Assembly (NCBI GenBank): GCA_942491485.1
Contig: CALOAX010000013.1
Span: 248,001-312,000, forward strand
Length of the DNA: 64,000 nucleotides
Source: Desulfoluna sp942491485
Lineage (GTDB): Bacteria > Desulfobacterota > Desulfobacteria > Desulfobacterales > Desulfolunaceae
Reading direction: 5' to 3'
A program made the translations under genes and the position numbers. Positions within the stretch are counted from its first letter, which is position 1. Each line of letters begins with the position of its first letter. The notes below the pieces were generated by a model, which did no database searches, was not told the origin of the DNA, and worked only from the letters and a program-made list of their open reading frames with translations. Shown in pieces: positions 8,707 to 17,149 of the stretch.

Positions 8707-9504
8707 ATGCTGACATCGTTTTTGCTCTACGCGGCCGTGGGCGCCATTGCAGGCATCCTGGCAGGACTTCTTGGAATCGGGGGCGGCCTGGTGATTGTCC
8801 CCATGCTGGTCTTCAGCTTCACCCTGCAGCAGATCCCGGCCGACCTCACCATGCACCTGGCCCTGGGCACCTCCCTTGCCAGCATCATCTTCACCTCCAT
8901 CTCCAGCCTGTCGGCCCACCACAAGCACAAGGCCGTACGCTGGGACGTCTTCAAGGGCATCACCCCGGGGATCATTGTGGGGACGTTCTCCGGCTCCTGG
9001 GTGGCCTCCCTCCTGCCCACCCAGGTCCTGAAAGGAATCTTTGTCGTCTTTCTCTACTATGTGGCCACCCAGATGATCCTGGGTAAAAAACCCGCAGCCG
9101 CAAGGGAGATTCCCGGTACAGCAGGCATCTTCGGTGCCGGCGGCGTCATCGGTTGTTTTTCCAGCCTTGTGGGCATCGGCGGCGGTACGCTCTCGGTCCC
9201 CTTCCTCACCTGGTGCAATATCTCCATCCGCCACGCCATCGGTACCTCGTCGGCCATCGGCCTGCCCATTGCCCTGGCCGGGGGCTTCGGCTACGTCCTC
9301 AACGGACTGGGTACTGAAAATCTGCCGGACTTTGCCCTGGGCTATGTCCACCTCCCAGCCCTTTTGGGCATCATCAGCCTGAGCGTTCTCACCGCCCCCC
9401 TGGGAGCCAAACTGACCCACAGCCTCCCCGTGGACAAACTCAAACGCATCTTCGCCCTTCTTCTTTACGTGGTGGCCACCCGCATGCTCATCAGCGCATT
9501 TTAA
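8707..9504 (+). CDS. TauE/SafE-type anion exporter
   Basis: A 265-residue, very hydrophobic inner-membrane protein with about eight transmembrane segments and the twin glycine-rich motifs of the TauE/SafE (DUF81) family: GLLGIGGGLVIVPML near residue 20 and SLVGIGGGTLSVPFL about 135 residues later. Members export or import sulfite, sulfoacetate and related anions. The ATG at 8707 follows AGGA and opens the first helix; in-frame upstream sequence is repeat-derived. A FadR-type regulator gene lies directly upstream on the same strand, and repeats lie directly before and after the gene. In a sulfate reducer, export of sulfite or a sulfonate degradation product is plausible but not shown. Confidence 0.9.
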   Translation: MLTSFLLYAAVGAIAGILAGLLGIGGGLVIVPMLVFSFTLQQIPADLTMHLALGTSLASIIFTSISSLSAHHKHKAVRWDVFKGITPGIIVGTFSGSWVASLLPTQVLKGIFVVFLYYVATQMILGKKPAAAREIPGTAGIFGAGGVIGCFSSLVGIGGGTLSVPFLTWCNISIRHAIGTSSAIGLPIALAGGFGYVLNGLGTENLPDFALGYVHLPALLGIISLSVLTAPLGAKLTHSLPVDKLKRIFALLLYVVATRMLISAF

Positions 9505-9592
9505 CGAGGTGTGCCACCTCGAAAGCAGGTATGCAAATGCTGCGAGCCCTCGTTCCTCGGGCCCCTCACATTTGTTGACGGGCTTCGCCCGT
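9505..9592. repeat. Repeat family member R4 (H1-H2-H3)
   Basis: It begins on the base after the exporter stop codon. H1 is CGAGGTG-tgc-CACCTCG. H2 has arms GCAAATG and CATTTG around CCCTCGTTCCTCGGG. H3 is ACGGGC-TTC-GCCCGT (9578-9592). No terminal box is present. Confidence 0.85.
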
Positions 9593-9699
9593 GAATAATG
9601 ACCGATGTGATTCAAACGCTTTCGCGTTGTGTGTGGTGCATCATCGTGGCCCACACCTGTAATTTAACCAGTCCGGACGCATCTAAACTAAAAACAAAA

Positions 9700-9737
9700 C
9701 GGGCCGTGGGGATCATCAACTGATCCATCACGGCCCG
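9700..9737 (-). terminator. Rho-independent terminator of the amt gene
   Basis: Arms CGGGCCGTG (9700-9708) and CACGGCCCG (9729-9737) with a further GGATCA/TGATCC stem inside. On the minus strand it is followed by TTTTGTTTTT. It lies about 140 bases downstream of the amt stop. Confidence 0.75.
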
Positions 9738-9820
9738 CTCTGTTTTGGGAGATTTTTTCACAGACTGTAGATTATAAACAGCCTTACAATAATGTCAGAT
9801 ACTGCAAACCTAAACACGTA

Positions 9821-9869
9821 TCGCATTCACCACCGGGTTTCCAGGTGCCCCCACCTAGCCACCGGAGGC
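9821..9869. repeat. Repeat family member R5 (partial, H1-box)
   Basis: A half-copy: CGCATTC, then H1 (CCAGGTG-cc-CCACCTAG) and a box with one change (CCACCGGAGGC) ending 11 bases before the amt stop codon. It matches the end of the long repeat at 21.4 and 39.4 kb. Confidence 0.7.
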
Positions 9870-9879
9870 AAGCGCTCTA

Positions 9880-11205
9880 TTATCCTTTTGTCAGGCCGTA
9901 GCCGGTTTCGCCGTGGAGGGTTTGGTCGAGGCCGATCATTTCGGACTCTTCGTCGATACGGAAGCCGATGGTCTTCTCAATGGCGACACAAAGGACCAGG
10001 GTTATACTGGCGGCCAGGGCAATGGTGGCGCCCATGCCGGTAAGCTGGACGAAGAGCTGATCAAAAGCAGTCCAGGGTTTCCCGGCGGCTGCGGAAGCAT
10101 CGGCCATCCAGCTGTCCCGGATAAAAAAGGAGAGCATGAGAACGCCGAGCCCGCTGCCCACGCCATGGATGCCGAAGCAGTCGAGGGAGTCGTCGTAGCC
10201 GAGTTTTGTTTTCAGGGTCAGCACCCAGTAACAGAGGCAGGAGGAGAGGGCGCCAAGAATAAGGGCACCGCCGGGGAGAACCACACCGGCGGCCGGGGTA
10301 ATGACCACAAGGCCAGCCAGGATGCCAGAGACAAAGCCAAGGGCGGTGGCCTTCTTGTAGATCCACGCTTCGATGACCAGCCAGGTGAGGGCCCCTGAGG
10401 CTGCGGAAATCTGGGTCATGGCAAGTGCCCTGGCCGTATCAAGGCCGCTGCCCAGGGTGGACCCGGCGTTGAACCCGAACCATCCCACCCAGAGAAGGCC
10501 AGCCCCCATCATGGTCATGACAAGGTTGTTGGGGTGAAACGCCGTCTTGGGAAAGCCCTTGCGGGGCCCCAGGTATATGGCGGCCACCAGGGCGCTGATC
10601 CCTGCGGAGACGTGAATCACAAGACCACCGGCAAGATCGATGACCCCTGCGGCGCCGTGGTTGAAGAGCCAGCCGTCGGGCGCCCAGATCCAGTGGCACA
10701 AAGGGGCATAGACAAAGAGAAACCAGAGGGCGATAAAGGCGATATACCCTCGGAACCAGACCCGCTCTGCGATGGCACCGCTGATGAGGGCCGGCGTGAT
10801 GATGGCAAACTTCCCCTGGAACATGGCAATGATGTACTCGGGGATGCCGTCGGTGATGGTGGAGTCGATGCCGGAGAGCAGAAAAAAATCGGGGTTCCAT
10901 CCCCAAAAGCCCCCCAGAATGCTTTTCCCGAAGGTGAGGCTGTAGCCGCAGACCACCCAGAGCACCCCGATAACAGCCAGGGCCACAAAGGTGTGCATCA
11001 TGGTGGAGAGCACGTTCTTGGTCCGCACCAAGCCGCCGTAGAACATGGCGAGACCAGGCACCATCAAAAGCACCAGGGCCGTGGAGATCAGCATCCAACT
11101 GGTACTTCCCGTGTCCACCCCATCCCCGGTCAGGGCAAAGGCAGAGCCCTTCATCATCAGAAGTGCTGCTGCCGTCATCATCGCTGTTCGAGTTCCTCTC
11201 GTCAT
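9880..11205 (-). CDS. amt: Ammonium transporter, Amt family
   Basis: A 441-residue ammonium channel of the inner membrane. It has an N-terminal signal-like helix (AAALLMMKGSAFA) followed by about eleven transmembrane segments. Family motifs are MVPGLAMFYGGLVR, the DLAGGLVIHVSAGISALVAA segment with the first pore histidine, and DCFGIHGVGSGLGVL with the second. The start has GGATAGGAA upstream. A sigma-54 promoter lies about 70 bases upstream, and the next gene upstream on the same strand encodes an NtrC-class activator, so nitrogen-responsive control is likely. No glnK/glnB follows, unlike the usual amtB-glnK pair. A terminator closes the unit at 9700-9737. Confidence 0.95.
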   Translation of the reverse strand: MTRGTRTAMMTAAALLMMKGSAFALTGDGVDTGSTSWMLISTALVLLMVPGLAMFYGGLVRTKNVLSTMMHTFVALAVIGVLWVVCGYSLTFGKSILGGFWGWNPDFFLLSGIDSTITDGIPEYIIAMFQGKFAIITPALISGAIAERVWFRGYIAFIALWFLFVYAPLCHWIWAPDGWLFNHGAAGVIDLAGGLVIHVSAGISALVAAIYLGPRKGFPKTAFHPNNLVMTMMGAGLLWVGWFGFNAGSTLGSGLDTARALAMTQISAASGALTWLVIEAWIYKKATALGFVSGILAGLVVITPAAGVVLPGGALILGALSSCLCYWVLTLKTKLGYDDSLDCFGIHGVGSGLGVLMLSFFIRDSWMADASAAAGKPWTAFDQLFVQLTGMGATIALAASITLVLCVAIEKTIGFRIDEESEMIGLDQTLHGETGYGLTKG

Positions 11206-11275
11206 TTCCTATCCCCGCCTGAAGTTCACTGGTTGCGCGTCAAAGTGTGTCTTTTCAACAGTTGGCATAACACCT

Positions 11276-11291
11276 ATCAACATCCGTGCCA
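11276..11291 (-). promoter_or_regulatory. Sigma-54 promoter of amt
   Basis: The minus strand reads TGGCACGGATGTTGAT, against the sigma-54 consensus TGGCACG-N4-TTGCW. The GG at -24 is intact, while the -12 dinucleotide is GA instead of GC. It gives a leader of about 60 bases before the amt start. Confidence 0.7.
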
Positions 11292-11625
11292 CTCGTGGGA
11301 GATATAAATTTTCCGCCATAACTTAAGATCGTTACACGTAATCAAACATAAATATTGAGATATATTAATTACATATTTGTTATATTAACAGGTCTTTAAT
11401 TGCAATATTGTCTCATTGTAAGTCAAAATCACTATTTCGTAACTTTTAACATAAGCGCTAACATCGGTAAGCAGGGGTGTCTTTTGCACCCTTTCTCACC
11501 GGAGTTACTCTTGGCAAAACCAAACGAAATTCAGACGCCTTCATGATCGGTTCGGGCATGTACCACGAAGGTCACGAAGCGCCCTTCGGACTGCACAAAG
11601 AAGGGTTCAAACCTAAACCGTTGTC
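11292..11625. other. AT-rich upstream region of amt
   Basis: About 330 bases without a gene. Bases 11330-11460 are strongly AT-rich, as expected for the upstream activator region of a sigma-54 promoter. I could not pick out a clear paired activator site by eye. Confidence 0.4.
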
Positions 11626-11716
11626 ACGGGCGCAGCCCGTCAGCAAATGTGCCCCCCCCCCAAGGAATGAGGGGTGGAGCATTCGCGAACCTGGGATCAA
11701 GGGGCTCAGCCCCTTG
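11626..11716. repeat. Repeat family member R6 (H3-H2-H1)
   Basis: H3 ACGGGC-GCA-GCCCGT (11626-11640), H2 arms GCAAATG/CATTCGC (one A-C mismatch) and H1 CAAGGGG-ctcag-CCCCTTG, which ends on the base next to the stop codon of the leftward regulator gene. The terminal box is missing. Confidence 0.8.
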
Positions 11717-13150
11717 TTACTCACCCTGTTTCTGTTTTTTAAGCCGTTTGCTCAAGGCGGGCTGGGAGATCCCGATCAGTCGGCAGGCAATGGACTGGTT
11801 GCCATCGGCGCGCTTCATGGCTTCGCTGACGAGGAGATCGGCCACATCATGGATGGATGGGAGGGATTTGGAAGAAACAAACACGCTATCATCCTGATGA
11901 TCGCATGCTGCTTCGTGTCCACTGGGGTCAAGTGTCATGGCCCCGATTTTCCGTTTAAAAGAGTGAAGGGAGAGCATCTTCGCTTTGTGGGTACTCACGG
12001 CATCGTAGACCATGGCCTGCAGCTCCCGAACGTTGCCGGGAAAAGGGTAGTTGGATAAAAGGGTTTCCAATTCCCGGGGGTAGGTCGGTCGTTTCTTGTT
12101 CAGGGCAACCGCCGCTTCCCCAAGGAAATGATTGAGAAGCAAGGGAATGTCATCGCGCCGCCCCCGCAATGGGGGGATGTGCACGTGGTGTGCACAGAGG
12201 CGGTAATAGAGATCCTTTCGAAACTCTCCTGCGGCCTGCTTTTTATCGAGGTCCTGGTTGGTTGCCACCACAATGCGCGAATTCATACGTTTGGGCCGGT
12301 CGCTTCCCAGGGGGTAATATTCGCCATTTTGAATCAACCGAAGCAATTTCACCTGGGAGATAATACTTAAATCGCCAATTTCATCCAGAAAAAGGGTGCC
12401 ATGTGCCGCCTGCTCGATCATCCCTTTCCGCACCTCATGGGCACTGGTAAACGCACCGGGGGCATGGCCGAACAGGGTATCGGAAAAGACATTGTCATCC
12501 AAACCCGCCACATTGATGGAGACAAGGGGCCCCTCCACCCCACTGAGACGATGGGCGGTGTGGGCGAACAGCTCTTTGCCAACGCCGCTCTCACCGGTGA
12601 TGAGGATGGGCATGGAACTTTTGGCCACCGATTCAAGGTATTGAAAAACAGCCCGCATGGACTTGTCACAGGTAAGGATGTGTTCAAAGGCATCGGGATT
12701 TTCCAGGCGGTCATGAAGGAGCCGGCTTCGAATCTCCTTGTGCTCCTTGGCCATCTCCACCATCTGAATGGCACGGTTGACCCCGCGAACCAGGCGGTCT
12801 TCTTCGTTGGTCTTGACGAAATAGTCGTACGCCCCCAGCTTCATGCACCGGACAGCGGGCTCAATCTGGTTGATGCCGCTGATGATGATCACCACCACCT
12901 CGGGGTACTCAGAGGTGATCTGCTCCAGGAGCTTGTCCCCGGACAGATAAGGCATATTCAAATCCAGAAGCACAAGGCCAAAACCGCCTTCGGACAGGAT
13001 CCCCATCACGTCCCGGCTCTCCTGACACTTCCGGATGTTGTTGATGCCGGCAGACCGCTCCAGAGCGATGGAGAGGCTTCGAATAAAGGGCTCTTCATCG
13101 TCGACGATGAGAACCTTGAACGAGGGGTATAAGAGTTTTCGATGGTTCAC
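11717..13150 (-). CDS. Sigma-54-dependent response regulator, NtrC/AtoC class
   Basis: A 477-residue activator in three parts. The receiver domain (about 12-125) has IVDDEEPF, phospho-acceptor Asp near 63 in LLDLNMPYLSG and YFVKT. The AAA+ domain (about 165-390) has Walker A TGESGVGKELFA, Walker B GTLFLDEIGDL and RGRRDDIPLL. The C-terminal Fis-type helix-turn-helix ends ACRLIGISQPALSKRLKK. The loop that contacts sigma-54 reads GAFTSA instead of the usual GAFTGA. The start is a GTG at 13150 preceded by AAGGAACG. It lies between the probable cognate kinase gene (13612-15360) and amt on the same strand, so amt with its sigma-54 promoter is the obvious candidate target. Confidence 0.93.
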   Translation of the reverse strand: MNHRKLLYPSFKVLIVDDEEPFIRSLSIALERSAGINNIRKCQESRDVMGILSEGGFGLVLLDLNMPYLSGDKLLEQITSEYPEVVVIIISGINQIEPAVRCMKLGAYDYFVKTNEEDRLVRGVNRAIQMVEMAKEHKEIRSRLLHDRLENPDAFEHILTCDKSMRAVFQYLESVAKSSMPILITGESGVGKELFAHTAHRLSGVEGPLVSINVAGLDDNVFSDTLFGHAPGAFTSAHEVRKGMIEQAAHGTLFLDEIGDLSIISQVKLLRLIQNGEYYPLGSDRPKRMNSRIVVATNQDLDKKQAAGEFRKDLYYRLCAHHVHIPPLRGRRDDIPLLLNHFLGEAAVALNKKRPTYPRELETLLSNYPFPGNVRELQAMVYDAVSTHKAKMLSLHSFKRKIGAMTLDPSGHEAACDHQDDSVFVSSKSLPSIHDVADLLVSEAMKRADGNQSIACRLIGISQPALSKRLKKQKQGE

Positions 13151-13212
13151 GAAACGTTCCTTTTCCTTGGGCTATTCAACTTGCCTTCTATGGTTAAAGT
13201 GGCCAAAAAAAT

Positions 13213-13382
13213 GCCTCCGGCGGCAAGGTGTGCCACCTTGAAAGCAGGTTGCAAATGCGCTTTGTCCTTCGTTCCTCAGGCCAAATCACATTTGCCTTAG
13301 GTTTTAGATTGACCCAAGTTTTTTTTAAGACCTGTTTGGCAACCTTTTTAAAAGGTTGGCCCCCGGCAGGGCCGCCGGAGGC
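13213..13382. repeat. Full-length repeat family member R7 (170 bp)
   Basis: It starts GCCTCCGGCGG and ends CCGCCGGAGGC, a perfect 11-bp inverted repeat. Inside: H1 CAAGGTG-tgc-CACCTTG, H2 GCAAATG (13251-13257) with CATTTGC (13289-13295), and K stem AACCTTTT-t-AAAAGGTT. A short truncated second copy follows at about 13398-13430. Flanks are AT-rich with no obvious target duplication. It fills the gap between the regulator and kinase genes. Confidence 0.9.
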
Positions 13383-13540
13383 ATCTTTAACCTGGCTACC
13401 TCCGGCGGCAAGGTGGGGCAACCGCCTCCGCAAAAGATACCTTTCTCATTATTCATGAAAACCTAAATCAACAATCCTAAGGCGACGTCATGATTCCTCT
13501 TTAAACAACCAAAAAGGATGAATAACCAAAACCGTTATCC

Positions 13541-13622
13541 ACGGGCGAAGCCCGTCTGCAAATACAAAGGGGCGAAGCCCCGGAGCATTTGCGAACCCGG
13601 GGTGCAGGGGCTCAGCCCCTGC
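13541..13622. repeat. Repeat family member R8 overlapping a gene end
   Basis: H3 ACGGGC-GAA-GCCCGT (13541-13555), H2 arms GCAAAT/ATTTGC with a different inner stem (GGGGC-GAA-GCCCC), and H1 GCAGGGG-ctcag-CCCCTGC (13604-13622). The TGA stop of the kinase gene is inside the H1 loop, so the repeat supplies that gene's final codons. Confidence 0.85.
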
Positions 13623-15360
13623 TTTTCCGTACGGGCAATGCCAGCGATACGATGGTGCCGACTCCGGGTTCCGAGTGAAATTCCAGAATTCCGCCGTGCT
13701 CCTTGACAATATTTGCAGAAACAGAGAGGCCAAGCCCGGTGCCGCCGGAGTCCCGTTTGGTGGTAAAAAAGGGGTCGGTTAGGTGCGACAGGTGCTCGGG
13801 GTCGATGCCTGCGCCCTCATCGTGCACCTCCAGCACCACATACTTGCGATCCGGCCGGGTGAAGGTCCTCAGACCAATGCACTGATCCGGTGTTTCCAGG
13901 GCCTGACAGGCATTCAAAATGAGATTCACCACCACCTGTTCGATGCGCTGAGAGTTTCCGACCACCTGTTTCAACGAATCGGAACAGGACACCGTAAAGC
14001 AGTGGGTGGCCTTTTTGATGGAGTTGTCCACAAGCCGTGTGGCGGCCCGAACCACCTCGTTTAAATCCACGGACTCCATCTGCCGGGAGTTGTCGCTCCG
14101 GGCGAAATCCTTCAGGTCCTCCACAATGTCTTTGATCCGCTTGCCACCGGCATGCATCTCGGTAAGCATGAGGGGGATCTCCTCCCGCATCCGGGTGTAT
14201 TCGAGTCCGCCCACCGTAAACTCGCCGTGCTGTCGGTAATAGCCTTCAAGAATCGGCCACAGGTCTTCAAAAGAGTCTATGATCACCGGGGTGTTCAGCA
14301 GCACCAGGCTGTTGGGGTTGTTGATCTCATGGGCGACACCGGAGACCAGAATCCCCAGGGAGGCCATCTTGTCCGCCTGAATCAATTGCTGCTCCTGCAT
14401 CTGGATCTCCCGGGTGCGGTGTTCCACCTCCCGTTTCAACGTCCGGTTCCACACCAGAATCCCACCCATCATCAGAAAAAGAGGGATGACCACCACCATG
14501 CTGAGCTTTACCATGCTTGTAAGCGAAAGGGTCCTCGGTTCCAGCACCCCCAGCCACTTGTCATAGATCTCCTGATAACGACCGGTATTCTCTAAGATGG
14601 AGAGCCCCTCGTTGAGCCGTGCCTGAAGCTCGTCATCCCCCTTTTTTACAGCGTAGCCATACTTAAAGCTCACCGCCGTCTTGCCCGAGGTCACGATGTT
14701 GGAGAGGCGGTGTTTCCGGCCCAGGTAGAGCCCCGGCAGGTTGGCCACGACGGCATAATCGTGCTTGCCGGAGGCCAGCAGCCTTAAGGCATTGGCATGG
14801 GTGTCCGTGAGAATAACCGTGATCCCCCCATGCTTGACAAGGTTGTCATGCATGGAGCCGGCCTCCTGCACGATCACCTCGAACCCCTCCAGGTCATCGA
14901 TGTTCTTTGCGCGGGGTGAGCCTTTCCGGTAAAAAATGGACTGATGGATGATGGCGTGGGGAACAAAATCGAAATAGGCTTTCCGCTCTTTTGTTAAAAC
15001 CGTCCCCGGCAGAACGTCGATTTCCCCTGTTTCAAGGGCGGTGCGCATCTCGCTCCAGTTGCCGAGACGGATCTCAATATTGAGCCCCATCACCTCGGCA
15101 ATGGCGCGTGTCAGCTCCACATTGTACCCCGTGGGGTTCCCCTCCTCGTCCAGAAATTCATAAGGGGGGTAATAGTAATCCCCACCCACGATATAGGTTT
15201 TACTGGACTCAACAGGGGTGAGAGCAAATGAGGGGAAAGAAATAAGAAGAGAGGAGAGTAAGAGAGCAGCCAAAAACACAACACATTGAAGAGTCCGGCA
15301 CCCCGGCTTAGGCATGCCGGCACGTCCAGCGCCATCAATGTCAAAAACACATTTTATCAT
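13612..15360 (-). CDS. Sensor histidine kinase with SBP family 3 sensor
   Basis: A 582-residue membrane kinase. A signal peptide or first membrane segment (about residues 25-46, CVVFLAALLLSSLLISF) is followed by a periplasmic domain like bacterial extracellular solute-binding proteins family 3 (YYYPPYEFLDEEGNPTGYNVEL, GEIDVLPG), which typically binds amino acids. A second membrane segment (about 282-302) follows. The kinase part has H-box VSGVAHEINNPNS, N-box VVNLILNACQAL, DEGAGID and GTGLGLSVS. There is no receiver domain, so phosphate probably passes to the NtrC-class regulator encoded just downstream. The start at 15360 has GGGGAACG upstream; 15315 is an alternative. Its last codons (RKSRG and TGA) lie in repeat R8. 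A dicarboxylate/amino-acid symporter gene is upstream. Confidence 0.9.
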   Translation of the reverse strand: MIKCVFDIDGAGRAGMPKPGCRTLQCVVFLAALLLSSLLISFPSFALTPVESSKTYIVGGDYYYPPYEFLDEEGNPTGYNVELTRAIAEVMGLNIEIRLGNWSEMRTALETGEIDVLPGTVLTKERKAYFDFVPHAIIHQSIFYRKGSPRAKNIDDLEGFEVIVQEAGSMHDNLVKHGGITVILTDTHANALRLLASGKHDYAVVANLPGLYLGRKHRLSNIVTSGKTAVSFKYGYAVKKGDDELQARLNEGLSILENTGRYQEIYDKWLGVLEPRTLSLTSMVKLSMVVVIPLFLMMGGILVWNRTLKREVEHRTREIQMQEQQLIQADKMASLGILVSGVAHEINNPNSLVLLNTPVIIDSFEDLWPILEGYYRQHGEFTVGGLEYTRMREEIPLMLTEMHAGGKRIKDIVEDLKDFARSDNSRQMESVDLNEVVRAATRLVDNSIKKATHCFTVSCSDSLKQVVGNSQRIEQVVVNLILNACQALETPDQCIGLRTFTRPDRKYVVLEVHDEGAGIDPEHLSHLTDPFFTTKRDSGGTGLGLSVSANIVKEHGGILEFHSEPGVGTIVSLALPVRKSRG

Positions 15361-15517
15361 AACCGATTCGTTCCCCTACCAATCAAAACAATCCATATCT
15401 TCCATGGTTATGACCCCGGCGGCCCGTTCTGTCAACATGGGGTGATAAAGGAAGCTCCTAATGCTTGTAGAAAGTTCGGAAAAACAAGCCTTCTATGGTT
15501 AAAGTGGCCAATAAAAT

Positions 15518-15704
15518 GCCTCCGGCGGCCCTGCCGGGGGCTAAACTTTTGCCCGATTTGAAAGAGTGGGTTTAACAAACAGGTCGTAAAAAAATCCTCC
15601 CAAACCATGTCTGCATTAAATGCGGATATGGTTTGACCCGAGGAACGAGGGGCAAAACGCATCCGCAACCTGCTTTCAAGGTGGCACACCTTGCCGCCGG
15701 AGGC
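15518..15704. repeat. Full-length repeat family member R9 (187 bp, inverted)
   Basis: Bounded by GCCTCCGGCGG and CCGCCGGAGGC but with the inside in the opposite orientation to R7: the K-side GCCCTGCCGGGGGC first, then H2 (GCGGAT 15622-15627, ATCCGC 15661-15666) and H1 last. Flanks AAAAT and ATTTT extend the inverted repeat. A conserved lead-in, CTTCTATGGTTAAAGTGGCC, lies just upstream and is shared with R7. Confidence 0.9.
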
Positions 15705-15729
15705 ATTTTTGATCTGAGTCATTACAAAA

Positions 15730-15775
15730 ACGGGCCGAAAAATCTCCCCCATGTGAGAAAAACCTTCCGGCCCGT
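15730..15775 (-). terminator. Terminator of the symporter gene
   Basis: Arms ACGGGCCG (15730-15737) and CGGCCCGT (15768-15775), followed on the minus strand by TTTTTG. It lies about 50 bases beyond the symporter stop. Confidence 0.65.
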
Positions 15776-15826
15776 AATGGTCACTCAGGGGTATGGACGG
15801 TTGCCCGACGCCATGCCCCAGTTCTG

Positions 15827-17149
15827 TTAGATTTCGACAACAGTACCGGCACCGTTGGCCCAAATATCCTGGTCCAGCTCGCCTTCGGACTTCGCAACGG
15901 CACAGGTCACGGCAAGGTCGCCGGTGACGTTCAAGGCTGTACGGCCCATGTCCAGAAGCGCGTCGATACCGAAAATCATGGCATAAGCAGCGGCAACAGC
16001 AGAGCCAGGCTCCACTTTCAGGCCAACGGATTCCAGGACCATCAGCAGCATGATGGCGCCGGCACCGGGAACGCCGGCAGATCCGATGGAGATGAGAACG
16101 GCGGTTGCGATGACGGTCAGCTGCATGTCAAGGGCAAGGGGAGCGCCGATGGCAAGGCTCACAAAGATGGCGCAGACGCCCTGGTAAATAGCCGCACCGT
16201 CCATGTTAAGGGTGGCACCCAGGGGAAGGGAAAAGGAGTATACGCCCCTTGAAATGCCCAGGTTCTTTTCAGCAACTTCCATGGAAACGGGGAGGGTACC
16301 GCCACTGCTTCGTGTCACGAAGGAGGTAACAATGGCTGCGCGGGCCCGTGAAAGAAACTCGAAAAAATTGATGCCGTAAATGGTAAGCAGGCCGCCGTAG
16401 ACGAACACAGCGTGACAGATAAAAGAGGCGTAGACAGTCAGGGTCACCAAGGCCAGAGGCCCGAATGCCTGGGCTCCCTGCTTGCCGAAGACCACGGCGA
16501 TCAGGGCAAACACACCGATGGGAGCGACTTCGAGAATCCAGCCCACAACCTTGTACATGACCTCGGCACCCCCCTCAAAAAAGGAGAAAACCGTCTGAGC
16601 CGCGTTTTGAATGCGTTCTTCGGTGCTTTCACGCAGGTGAGACAGACCGATGCCGAAAAAGATGGCAAAGAAAATGGTGGGCAGCATCTTTCCGGAGGTG
16701 ATGGCCCCAAAGGGGTTGGTGGGAATTATGTTGAGAAGGGTGTCCACCATGGAAGGAGGGGTAATCGACTTTCCTTTGGCTCCGGCAATCCCGACCAGTT
16801 CCATGCCCGCTCCGGGGTTGAAAAGGTTGGCAAAGACAAGGCCGATGGCCACAGCAAAGGCTGAGGTCAACAGGTAAAGCACAAGGGCCTTTACACCGAT
16901 ACGCCCCAGGCGAGAAGGATGAACGCTGGCGGCACCCACCACCAGGGTAAAGATCACCACAGGCATAACGATCATCTTCAGGAGTCGGACAAAGGCTGTA
17001 CCGAGGGGTGCAACACAGGCAATCTTGGGCCCGAAGACAAGCCCGGCCACCGCACCGGCCACCAGACCAATCAAAATACGCACCAAGAGGTTCGTGTTAA
17101 AATACCAACCAAACAATCCCGTTTTTTTTCCGCTGTCATTCTGTTTCAT
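15827..17149 (-). CDS. Dicarboxylate/amino acid:cation symporter (DAACS family)
   Basis: A 440-residue inner-membrane symporter of the GltP/DctA type. It has about eight transmembrane segments plus two re-entrant loops. The first loop is marked by the serine-rich TRSSGGTLPVSMEV, and the NMDGAAIYQG motif with its substrate- and cation-binding Asn/Asp lies in the next helix; the second loop has GVPGAGAIMLLMVL. Substrates in this family are glutamate, aspartate or C4-dicarboxylates coupled to sodium or protons; the choice cannot be made here. It lies upstream of the SBP3-type kinase gene on the same strand but is separated by 466 bases that hold a terminator and repeat R9, so it is probably a separate unit. 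Confidence 0.92.
   Translation of the reverse strand: MKQNDSGKKTGLFGWYFNTNLLVRILIGLVAGAVAGLVFGPKIACVAPLGTAFVRLLKMIVMPVVIFTLVVGAASVHPSRLGRIGVKALVLYLLTSAFAVAIGLVFANLFNPGAGMELVGIAGAKGKSITPPSMVDTLLNIIPTNPFGAITSGKMLPTIFFAIFFGIGLSHLRESTEERIQNAAQTVFSFFEGGAEVMYKVVGWILEVAPIGVFALIAVVFGKQGAQAFGPLALVTLTVYASFICHAVFVYGGLLTIYGINFFEFLSRARAAIVTSFVTRSSGGTLPVSMEVAEKNLGISRGVYSFSLPLGATLNMDGAAIYQGVCAIFVSLAIGAPLALDMQLTVIATAVLISIGSAGVPGAGAIMLLMVLESVGLKVEPGSAVAAAYAMIFGIDALLDMGRTALNVTGDLAVTCAVAKSEGELDQDIWANGAGTVVEI

Noticed and set aside
8683..9654. 323-codon minus-strand frame opposite the TauE gene
   Set aside because: A shadow frame rich in Gly, His and Asp with no domain. The plus strand encodes a typical TauE/SafE protein.
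15432..15863. Small proteins such as those with SGGKVCHLESRL or SGGPAGG motifs
   Set aside because: These translations recur only where repeat-family elements lie. They are readings of H1/H2/K DNA, without ribosome sites or consistent frame.
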